Source: Dichotomocladium elegans (Eukaryota; Mucoromycota; Mucoromycetes; Mucorales; Lichtheimiaceae). Taken from it: a DNA stretch of 64,000 nt. The notes under the pieces are model-generated. The model worked only from the letters and a program-made list of their open reading frames with translations. It did not search any database and was not told the origin of the DNA. Where the stretch lies: positions 248,001 through 312,000 of the forward strand of contig JAIXMN010000034.1 in the NCBI GenBank assembly GCA_025716815.1. Direction: 5' to 3'. The first letter of the stretch is position 1. The number at the start of each line of letters is the position of its first letter. Below are positions 55,641 through 64,000 of this stretch, piece by piece. A program made the position numbers and the translations under genes.

Positions 55641-56450
55641 ACTTTAAGCTATTCGATGCTTCACTGATTCGGGTCATCAGTGTCTCGCTTTCCAAGAACC
55701 TATTGCGTTTTACTTTGCTCTTCATAACTGACCAAAACTCTCAATCGGATTGAGTTCAGGCGAATAGGATGGAAGATAGGCGCATCGATATTCTCGAGAC
55801 TCGTTTTTTGTAAATCGATGGTGCGTCGTTTTGAAATACTTTGAGACCCTCAAATCTCTGGAGCAGTTGCTCCATCAGCTGCTCTAGAACAATTGACGGA
55901 TTCTTTATCAACCCATTCTAAAATAGCACTCTTATGCTCTTCATTCGTTGAGAATGCGTGAACGACCTCTGCCTTTCTTAAAAATGCTGTCAGGGTCCTT
56001 TTCGTACTGTGATGCCCATCGCTGAGCTGAACAAACATGGATTCCTGGTTGTTTTGCTGCAGCTGATGCACTCAAGTCCTTCTCAAACACCAGTTTGAAA
56101 AATCTGGCCTTGCCTTGGTCAGTGTACGCTGTGCAATTGCGCTTGATCCCCGCTTCTTTCATCCGAATGTCCGGATCCTTTCGCTTGGGAATGTGCTTGG
56201 CAGTAAGCCCAGAGTTATCTTTGCAAGATATGCTACGCAGACATTCTGTATGAGAACATACGGATTACAGAGAGTACATTTCTTCATCAATGACACGGCC
56301 TTGACCATCGTAAAAGAATAGATTGCTTATTTCAGAAAGTAAATGGGTAGAGATGGATTTGCCAAGCTTTTTTGAGCGACATCTTTCGCCGTGCATGCGA
56401 CATTTGCTTTGTCATCACGCGTAACTACGACTTCAGAACTACTTTCAATT
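55640..56450 (-). pseudogene. Tc1/mariner-like transposase relic, copy E (internal deletion)
   Basis: Keeps both ends of the family but lacks the middle: the C-terminal block with CTCAATCGGATTGAGTTCAG (55738) runs straight into the CGTCGTTTTGAAATACTTTG block (55825), dropping about 450 bp present in copy B. The N-terminal half is well kept: MKEAGIKRNCTAYTDQGKAR, FFKLVFEKDLSASAAAKQPG, SAQRWASQYEKDPDSIFKKG. Not active. Confidence 0.75.
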
Positions 56451-56503
56451 TTGGAAAACAGAACATGTAAAGAGAAATGAAAGATTCTGGCAAATGAAGC
56501 ACC

Positions 56504-57439
56504 CTAAAACAAGGCAATTTTTGTCTTTTTATTCTGTATCCGAGGGGCAATGTGTATACCAAGGAGTTTGAAGAGGTCTTCACGCACAGCATCGCTCTCA
56601 AGAACATTATATCCCTTGGAGATCTTCTCTGTGTCTATCACGATAAGTTCCAAATTGTCTAATTTGACGTGTTCTATGCAATACCAATTAACATACATCC
56701 TTCTGGAAATAACAAAAGCTCTTCCATGCCCCCTTTATGAATAAATAAATATACCTTGCTCAACAAGCAGCTGGAGCCTGTTCGGGGTTCCCACAGCAAT
56801 ATGGATGGGTTGTCGCTTCAGGAATTCCACTTGCTCCTCTACCTTCATATGTTTTGCAAATAACTTTGCGATCTTTGTCTTTGCACCTTGGATTGGTCGC
56901 AAAGCCGTTGCAAGGTTGGCTGCACGAATTGCAGAGGCGGCCACCACAATGACCATAGGCGACGCGAGATCGGCAGGGGCCTTGTCGAGCTTGCTTGATC
57001 GCATGGCAGCGAACTTTATATAGTTTGGTAAAGTGTCAAGCGTATGTTCCTCTTGCTTGAATTTAGAATTGTCGACAAACTGAGATTCAGGAAGAGACTG
57101 CTCGTCGAGCTCAATGTCAGACAATTTGCTTAGCGCTTGTTTTTGCCGATCGTGAACATAGGCGCACTGAGTGGCGGGATCCGACTTGTAAATGTGTACA
57201 ATATCGTGGAAAGGATCTTGACGTGCCTTCTTTTGTTTCTTCGCCTTGAGCTTTTCTTTCTTCGCCTTTCGCTTGGATCCCGCCAGCGTGGCCCTCACCG
57301 ATGTCTGTGCCCCTTCATTATTGTCAATATCATCCTGTTCGTACTCTTCCACGTCCGGAGTCTCGATTGCCAGATAATCATCGGCATAAAAATCATCGTC
57401 CAATGCGTCGGCTGAGATAGGCTTAGGTCTGTCAGTCAT
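56504..57439 (-). CDS. CMS1: Cms1/CMSS1-like ribosome biogenesis protein
   Basis: Nucleolar protein of the Cms1 family, an inactive relative of DEAD-box helicases found with small-subunit processome components. Exons 57439-56755 and 56673-56504 encode 284 aa. An acidic N-terminus (ADALDDDFYADDYLAIETPD) precedes a lysine-rich patch (KRKAKKEKLKAKKQKKARQD) fit for nucleolar import. The RecA-like remnant follows: LDTLPNYIKFA, SPMVIVVAASAIRAANLATA, LFAKHMKVEEQVEFLKRQ, IHIAVGTPNRLQLLVEQG and, across the intron, LDNLELIVIDTEKISKGY, where DEAD would sit. The tail contains VREDLFKLLG, typical of Cms1. Confidence 0.9.
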
Positions 57440-58706
57440 GATCGCTGCGATTGCTTTTTTTTTTCTCAATCCAGAAAGCTCTTACTGCCTAGCGAAAAAA
57501 AATCGGGGGAGGGAAAGGCCGTGCGACATCATTTTTCCGGCTCCGACCACGAGAAGAGGACGGAGCGCATTAAAGCCACCCTTTTCTCAAGCCGTCGAGC
57601 CTTTCCTAAAGATTGTTGTACTTCAAGGACTGCCATATTGCGGCATGAGACAATGCCAGGAGACATATTACATGTATAACGCATACGAAAAAGTCTGTGA
57701 GTAGGACGTCATAGAATGGCCTTTGGCCACTCGGTCCTACAAATCCTACTAGTTCTTTGCCGAAGAAGGCTGCTCAAGATATACACATTTGTACCGCTCA
57801 GGACATCCACTAACGTCAACCCCCCCCTCTCCACTGATCGTGGAACATGGAAACATATATTTTATAAAGAGAGGAGTCATGTGTTTATTAATCTCAAATA
57901 TACCCGAAACAACAGCACAACTCGACTACGCAAAAAAGATAGAGTGTGTCCATCAATGGTATCAGCTGTTGCATACAGCCGCAGTATGTATGCTGCAACC
58001 ATCCTTCTTCCCTCTCCCATGCCTGCATATCCAGGTATTCATTATCGAAAATCCTCCAGATATGGTTACAACCGGCTCTACCCGCTCCACATACGTGACG
58101 GATATCGGGAAATTTCTTTTTTTTTTCCAGGGACACGCAATTTAGCTTTTTTGTGTTGCTTCTTGCCATCTCCTTTCTGTCGAGACCAACCCCCACATGC
58201 ACATGGTATATACCCGATACCCAAAATATGAAAGAAAAAAACTCGCCAAAATATCGTTCCGAAATGTATGGAATGCGTAACGTTTGTTCGATTTGTTGTG
58301 GTTCTAGAGCGATCTTCTCAACACATCCTCCATAGCTCATCGGGTTATTTTGAGGGCTACGAAATACATGGCATGCGCTACATATGCTACTTGCAATAAA
58401 GCGGAAAATACACATGGAAAAGTGACAGCGAGAGCGAGGTACTGGCTGCTCAAAATCCATACGCTGATGCATACAAGAGCCCATATTACAGCATGCATGT
58501 GGCCACAAAAAGACAATCTATTGCAGCAAGACTTCCAACCTATATATAGAGGCAAAAGTGCATTTATATATATATTTATATATATATATATAAAAGATCT
58601 CTTCTTCCTCTTGATTCTTCTTCTTCCTCTTACTTCTAGCGCCAGTACCTAACCTCCACAATCATCGCCACCACTAGTGCCATCAATACCACCCACCCTT
58701 TGAGAG
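57440..58706. other. long intergenic stretch between divergent genes
   Basis: Upstream region of Cms1 (-) and trehalase (+). Two long open frames overlap on opposite strands (57716-58231 and 58508-57894) but neither resembles a known protein nor has good gene context. A TA-rich run with TATATAAAAG at 58587-58596 lies 111-120 bp before the trehalase start. Confidence 0.5.
58587..58596 (+). promoter_or_regulatory. putative TATA box of trehalase gene
   Basis: TATATAAAAG in a TA repeat, about 115 bp upstream of the ATG at 58707, followed by a CTTCTT-rich leader. Confidence 0.5.
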
Positions 58707-60931
58707 ATGCGGGTCTACACATCAAAAATATTAGTCGTCTCTGCTGCTATTGTCGCAAGCGTATCGAATGCCACACACTATTACTGCGACTCACCAATCT
58801 ATTGCGATGGCCCGTTACTGCGTACCGTTCAATTGGCCCGATTATTCCCTGATTCCAAGACATTTGTCGACATGGTAAGACTAGATACGCACATGTGCAC
58901 ACACGTATCCACACACATATCCAAATCGGATCGCATCGGTTTACCAACGCACGATATGTGTACGCGTCAATAAGCCCACGAAAAAACCGCTAGACCAAGT
59001 CCTGGCGGCATTCGATGCAATCGGCGGCGAATATGCATCTAAAACCGACATCAAAGCATTTGTTTTAGAATACTTTGATGCGCCTGGAAGCGAAATGGTC
59101 CATCATGCCATATCTCCGCGCCGCCTAGATCGTTCTCCGTCTTGGTTCTCCAATGTCGAGGACACCATTTACCGCGGTTGGATCGATATCCTTAACAACG
59201 CTTGGGCCAACTTAACATTTGAATACGACTACTCGAAACTCTGCAAGGGTTGTGTCTCGAGCATATTGCGTGTAGAGCGGCCGTTTGTTGTGCCGGGTGG
59301 GCGCTTTCGTGAATTCTATTACTGGTATGACACAAAGAAAGGCAGCATCGACCAGCCCCCCGCGCTTATATACATATAATAATATATTCCGCTGTAGGGA
59401 TACCTACTTTGTGGTCCGTGGCCTACTTCTAAGTGAGCTAGATGAGCTCGCCAGCAATATGATCCTCAATATCCTAGATTTTGTTGACATTTATGGCTTC
59501 ATGCGTAAGCGGGCAATCGTGGAATGTTATCGGTGCATTATCTAATAGATCGAACGTCACTAGCTAACGGCGCACGGATATACTATCTTAACCGTTCACA
59601 GCCTCCGCTCCTCACGGAAATGGTCAAGGCCTACTATGAAAAGACAAATGATGATGCCTTTCTAGCCCGTGCACTGCCGACGCTGGACAAAGAGTACAAG
59701 TTCTGGCAGACGAACACGACGGTTACTATGCCCTATAAGGCCGGTGATAACGTCAGCGCCAGTAGCCAGAAGCACTACCGACTAAATCGATACATCGTTC
59801 TGAATGAGTCCCCTCGGCCTGAATCGTATTCGGAGGATTGGGACACCGTTTTTTCTGAATCATTGTCACCTAGGCTCAACGTGACGCAACAGAAGGATCT
59901 CTTTGCGAACTTAGCCACTGGCGCGGAGACAGGTTGGGATTACACAGCACGATGGACGAGAGCTAAAGAAAGCCATGACCCGCACGGATATGATATTTTG
60001 CGCACTCTCAACACGCGCAATATTATTCCGGTGGATCTGAACGCGATACTCTATGGGATGGAATCCACGCTAGCATCGTGGCACAAGCAAAATGGTGATA
60101 GGAAAAAGGCGAAATATTACAAGCGGCAAGCAGCCCACCGACTTGATGCGATGGAAAAATACCTGTGGAACGACGATATGTTTGCCTTCTATGACTATAA
60201 TCTCACAAGTCAAGCTCAAGATGTCCATTACACGCCGGCTGGTCTGTATCCTTTATGGTAAGTGGGTATGGGACAGACGGGGAAGCTTCATCCTTATGCG
60301 CGTAATCATCCATAAAAAACACCAGGATGAATGCTATTCCAGAGCGGATCAAGGATAACCCGTCTATTCTTGCCCATATCTTTGATCAGACCCGGGCTGC
60401 ACTTGACCGAGCACCAGGCATCTTGGCGACCTCCCTTTATACCAACACCTCGCTCCAGTGGGATTGGCCGAACGGCTGGCCACCTCTCCAATACATTGCC
60501 ATCAAGTCCATGCTCAACATGGATGCTCTCCTGGGCCGGAAGGACCCGAGCTATAAGCAGGGATTCAAATCCCTAGCACGTACACTTGCCTTGCGTAATG
60601 CAGCTTCTGCGTTCTGCTCCTGGTACAAGACCGGTGGATCGATTCCAGGTACACATCTGCAGAAACTGCCTGGACAGACGGATGACGGCCACATGTTTGA
60701 AAAGTTTGATGTGCGCTATATGGGCCTCGCGGGTTCGGGTGGTGAATGTATGTCACGAGTATGCGCCACTATGATGTCATGAATGGATAACTAATCATTC
60801 GCCCGGGCATAGACACGGTGCAAGTCGGTTTTGGTTGGACGAATGCTGTAGCCCTTTGGATCCTGAACGTTTTCCCTGATTTCCAAGCTCCTGATTGTAA
60901 TGAGATATTTAATTATTCGGTCAAGATATAG
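58707..60931 (+). CDS. secreted GH37 trehalase
   Basis: Hydrolyses alpha,alpha-trehalose to two glucoses. Exons 58707-58874, 58975-59324, 59398-59504, 59564-60257, 60326-60747 and 60813-60931 encode 619 aa. An N-terminal signal peptide (ILVVSAAIVASVSNATH) points to secretion or the vacuole. GH37 landmarks: IYCDGPLLRTVQLARLFPDS, FVDMPTKKPLDQVLAAFD, VPGGRFREFYYWDTYFVVRG (the first trehalase signature, rejoined across intron 2), YGFMPNGARIYYLNRSQPPL split by an intron at P, TGAETGWDYTARWT with catalytic Asp, and the C-terminal signature LQWDWPNGWPPLQYIAIK, then GGEYTVQVGFGWTNAVAL with the catalytic Glu. No Ca2+-binding neutral-trehalase domain is present. Likely used to take up external trehalose. 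Confidence 0.95.
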
Positions 60932-61022
60932 CGGACGGGAGCTGAGGATGGTATGAATATAATGCATTGTAAAAAGATGACAATAGAATACGATGAAAGA
61001 GTGATATTTCTCTGGTGCTGCC

Positions 61023-61422
61023 TTATTTCTTGCTGCCCTTTTTCTTTTTGCCTCCCGCAGCCTCGGCATCCTCGGCAACTTTTTTCATCACGGTAAGCTT
61101 GCCAATAGCGTTTGCCTTGACAGCCATTTGTCGTTCGATGTTGTTATTGATTTTCGCTGACAATTGCTACAGTGATATTCAACTGAGTCTATTGCCATCT
61201 GCACGGCGTACTTCGCTTGCCAATTACCTTTTGAAGCTTATGCTGTTTAACGAGTGCGGATTGTTTGGGCGCAATCGTTCGTGCTGGTTGAAATATGTAT
61301 CAGGAATCCGCCAGAAATCTGGGCGCAACAGTCAAACAGAACTTGCCTCCTTTTTTCATCTGAGCAGTTTTGCGAGGAGACTTTTTCTGACCGGAAATCT
61401 TCTTTAATGAGCCTTGTGCCAT
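61023..61422 (-). CDS. UPF0390 protein (C19orf53-like), 94 aa
   Basis: Small basic protein of the UPF0390 family; animal members localise to nucleus or nucleolus, function unsettled. Exons 61422-61338, 61283-61228 and 61166-61023. Family marks: the start MAQGSLKKISGQKK, a basic GG turn followed by TIAPKQSALVKQHKLQK (matching the IAPKKARVVQQQKLKK block), QLSAKINNNIERQMAVKA and a lysine-rich end (GGKKKKGSKK). The first junction (GTTTGA donor, CAACCAG acceptor) is inferred from frame and family match. The ATG overlaps that of the plus-strand ORF at 61421. Confidence 0.82.
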
Positions 61423-61717
61423 GTCTAGATCAAGAAAGGTGTGTTTGAAAGACTTCTTTTGTGCGTTTCCAAGCAAATTTAGCTTGGACTCCGGATCTAT
61501 TGAATCTTTTTTCCCGCAGTCGAACTTTTTTTTTTCAGTTGCGGGATATGAAAAAGAGCTTTGGACATTAAATTGCCCTGCATCACCAAGATCTTTTTGG
61601 TTAAAAGATTGGTATGATGGTGGTTTTATTTGTATAGCAGTTCTTGCGAATGGGCGACACTTCGGACCAAATAACCAGGGAGCGGTTAATTTAGTAATGA
61701 CCAAGGCATGTGCTTAA
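61421..61717 (+). CDS. uncharacterised 98-aa ORF, divergent and overlapping UPF0390 start
   Basis: Open frame from an ATG at 61421-61423 within the same CATG that starts the UPF0390 gene on the other strand. It is not recognised. Sequence: a basic start (SRSRKVCLKDFFCAF), a Ser/Phe-rich middle and an aromatic end with RSFWLKDWYDGGFICIAVLA and GRHFGPNNQGA that looks protein-like, so it may be the 3' end of a gene whose upstream part is spliced, or chance. A minus-strand frame overlaps it. Confidence 0.35.
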   Translation: MSRSRKVCLKDFFCAFPSKFSLDSGSIESFFPQSNFFFSVAGYEKELWTLNCPASPRSFWLKDWYDGGFICIAVLANGRHFGPNNQGAVNLVMTKACA

Positions 61718-61939
61718 ACACTAGCATGGCCTTCCTCGACACGAGCAACTTCAGGATTCATATCCTTGAGTTGTTCCAGTAACCTGCACCCCTTCAGGCC
61801 TTGCGATTCTTATCCCGCTGATATTTGATATACCATAATCCAGACCGATACCACGCTCAGGCCTGGAGTTCTCAGAGATGTTCTGGTGATCCGGCAGTGG
61901 CAGCATGCTGACATGGTTGATCTCGTCTACTACCCCTCT

Positions 61940-62520
61940 CAATTTCGCTGCATATGACGGGTCATTTCGCCGTTCAATTTCTTGAAGACGGCAGCATCCA
62001 CTCCGTCAATGTGGATCGTGCTATGGAATTCAATCATCCCGCCTTCTTGGGGTCGTGTCGCGGATACAGGGCAGACAGACAAGAAAGTGTAGCGCAGGAA
62101 CAAGACAGGAACAGAAGGCAGGCACAGACCGAGAATGGATTGGCAGTGATAGTGCTGGCAATGGAGTAGAGGGAAAGGTCAGGGACTACTCTAGAGAGCA
62201 ATACTATACTACTAACCAGAATTGTGCCTGACAGAAAAGAATCAAGACAAGACAGGACAAGAGATGGAGGACAAGACAAGAACTACACTACGGGGGGTGG
62301 GTGTTAGGTACTTCCAATCACACAGCATGCACCAATTCGGATAGCTACCAGGAACAAGGCAGAGCCCAAGAGGCAGGACAAAGGATAGGTATAAATCGAT
62401 AGACCGGATAGACAGAGAACTGATGACCAGGGATGATATATGACGAAGGATAATCTGATGATATTTTATTATAACAAATACAAGGGTACAGGACTTTTCA
62501 CAAGAAGTTTGCATTTTCTA
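61940..62520 (+). mobile_element. probable 3' end of an LTR retrotransposon (relic)
   Basis: At 61954-62040 a plus-strand frame reads HFAVQFLEDGSIHSVNVDRA, resembling the C-terminal end of Ty3/gypsy integrase-type polyproteins. It is followed by a purine-rich run and a G-tract (about 62293-62306) directly before TGTTAGG (62308), the usual form of a polypurine tract and LTR start. The matching 5' LTR is not visible in the window, so this is a truncated copy. The LTR end is not fixed. Confidence 0.4.
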
Positions 62521-63063
62521 AAAGTTTTTCGGATATGGCGATAGTTATTCGGAAACATAGAAATGAAAGTCGGATATGGTGTTGAGGTAATTCACGATCA
62601 GGTCCAAGGTTTATCCAGAAACGAGAACCGAGCTTTCCGGAAATCAACGCTTTATTTTTCGCAGCGAAGAAACTTATTTTTCAGACTGTAGCTACGTATT
62701 CATTCGAAGTTGACGATTAAATTCATTCGTTGCCAGAAACAAATTTCAATCGAAACCAATTCTGGGTTATCCGTAAAACGACTCTTGAATTATCGTCATC
62801 GTACACTGAACATTCAGATGGAATGTTTAAATAAATCGTGATCGTATGAACGATTTCGTAGTCCTACAGAGATGTTCGGAAAGGAGTAGGATTTATTCGG
62901 AAAGGAGCGCAACTCGCTACGCTTCTCTAATGCGTTTGCATGAGCACAGATGTCTTTAGCTCCTGTACTAGTGATCAGGAATGTCGAATGTATGCGTCGA
63001 TTTTAGGCGGAGGTTTTGGGCTATGGACGAAAAAGCGACGACGCTGCAGAAAGGGAAAAATCG
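62521..63063. other. intergenic AT-rich sequence
   Basis: No ORF or family recognised. Several Lys/Phe-coding TTCGGA-like words recur (TTCGGA, TTCGGAAA, CGGATATGG) but no clear repeat unit. Confidence 0.45.
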
Positions 63064-63600
63064 TTTCCGCTTTCTTCATCGCGCCCCAAATGTTTTACTT
63101 TTAAATCCTGCTCGAGTTTTCAATCAAACAGTATTGCTACGATAATGTGGTAAACATCTGTATTCCTCCCGCGACAAATTGCTTTCATTCCGGCATAATT
63201 TATACGCAATCAAGCTCTTGTTTCTCAGCACCGAAGCCTTCGATTCATGTTCTTGTAAGTTCATCGGTCGTGTTTGTCATTTCATACGTCAACGTGCTTG
63301 CAAATTTTTTTACGGTGGCGGCAAAAAGGAAAAAGCATGGTTTTCGCTCTCTTCATCGCGCCCCAAACGTTTTATTTTTAAATCCAACTCGAGTTTTCAA
63401 TCAGAAAGGTATTGCTACGATAATGTGATAAACATCTGTATCCCTCCCGCGACAAATTGCTTTCATTCCACCATAATTTATACGCAATCAAACTCTGGTT
63501 TCTCAGCACCGAAGCCCTCGATTCGTGTTCTTGTAAGTTCATCGGTCATCCATGTCATTTCGTACGTCACCGTTTTTGGGAACATCATTGAATCACACAG
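63064..63600. repeat. tandem direct repeat, period 277 bp, two copies
   Basis: The unit starting at the CTTCATCGCG word at 63074 recurs at 63351, a spacing of 277 bp. Both copies share TTTTAAATCC, CGAGTTTTCAATC, ATTGCTACGATAATGTG, CTCCCGCGACAAATTGC, ATAATTTATACGCAATCAA and TCTTGTAAGTTCATCGGTC, with scattered point changes. The second copy is cut at about 63600. Neither holds an open gene. Confidence 0.9.
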
Positions 63601-64000
63601 CATTACTCCAAAGATTCAGCTACATGATTGATGACCCATATCCGGATATATGGGTGCGATGTAGGTGAGGGCTCCTGCTGTACTAGTGATAAGACGCGAT
63701 ACAGAGGATCTATGCGCATCTTCCAGTGCTCATGGAATACTAGCTGCTACATTTCCCTCTCAGAATATGACAAAAGATGTCTCTTCTTATATACAAGTTA
63801 TGATTAAACGTAATGGTGGATGGTGTTTATAATGTGATCTGGAATGCATGGCTTTGAAGGTATTCGATTTGAATCATGGCATCTAGAGCCTGCAGCCTCG
63901 ACTTTTGTGTGTAACACGCTCCCTAAAGGGCGTTTAGAAAGTTACTTGGCTATGTCAAACGTTGAGGTAAGTGCTCTATTTTTGCAAAATTCCAACGATC
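63601..64000. other. sequence to the window edge, nothing recognised
   Basis: No ORF or repeat of note. Confidence 0.5.

Noticed and set aside
57716..58508. Two long overlapping open frames on opposite strands
   Set aside because: They overlap almost fully, neither resembles a known protein, both are Cys/Tyr/Ser-rich and lack plausible splice or promoter context.
1..64000. CRISPR arrays, bacterial operons or phage genes
   Set aside because: Spliceosomal introns throughout and no regularly spaced short repeats; this is eukaryotic nuclear DNA.

Overview
The window is eukaryotic nuclear DNA from a filamentous fungus, most likely an early-diverging lineage such as Mucoromycota. The genes are compact (about 0.3 to 2.5 kb) and most carry several introns of about 50-110 nt with GTRNGT donors, CTAAC-like branch sites and TAG/CAG acceptors. 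Fungal hallmarks include a GH72 beta-1,3-glucanosyltransferase, a HAL/NPR1-type kinase, a secreted GH37 trehalase and a beta-etherase-like GST. The species assignment is inference. I rebuilt exon-intron structures by reading frame, splice signals and family alignment; each multi-exon CDS given here sums to a whole number of codons.

Layout. 1-1035: 3' part of a HAL/NPR1-like kinase. 2.2-5.1 kb: two decayed Pif1/Helitron helicases lying tail to tail. 5.1-27.2 kb: a gene-dense block with DTWD1-type tRNA modification enzyme (-), SDH4/CybS (+), alpha/beta hydrolase (-), small hydrophilic protein (+), AVT-type amino acid transporter (+), mitochondrial 3-hydroxyacyl-CoA dehydrogenase (+), a USP deubiquitinase ending in a CaaX box (-), GST (+), two unknown proteins (+), a Mam3/CNNM transporter (-) and a NASP/Hif1 histone chaperone (-). 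28.5-32.1 kb: mobile DNA relics, including a third helicase and a Tc1-like transposase relic.

32.2-38.4 kb: Spp2/GPKOW-like G-patch splicing factor (+), coiled-coil protein (-), EI24-like membrane protein (+), riboflavin kinase (-). 38.7-40.1 kb: the fullest Tc1-like relic. 40.3-49 kb: Sfh5-like CRAL-TRIO protein (+), C2-domain protein (+), GH72 enzyme (+), Kin4-like kinase with a KA1-like tail (+), small unknown protein (-). 50-56.5 kb: three more Tc1-like relics around a poly(A)-binding protein (+). 56.5-61.7 kb: Cms1-like protein (-), trehalase (+), UPF0390 protein (-) and an overlapping divergent ORF (+). 61.7-64 kb: apparent LTR-retrotransposon tail and a 277-bp tandem repeat.

The genes are ordinary housekeeping and cell-surface functions with no visible biosynthetic cluster or operon. 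I see no convincing new multi-gene system. The most notable observations are: a deubiquitinase that appears to be prenylated; a 17-nt micro-exon that encodes the core motif of a CNNM transporter; a GC-AG intron; three same-oriented Tc1-like relics sitting directly upstream of host start codons; microsatellites concentrated in introns; and start codons of two divergent ORFs sharing one CATG.
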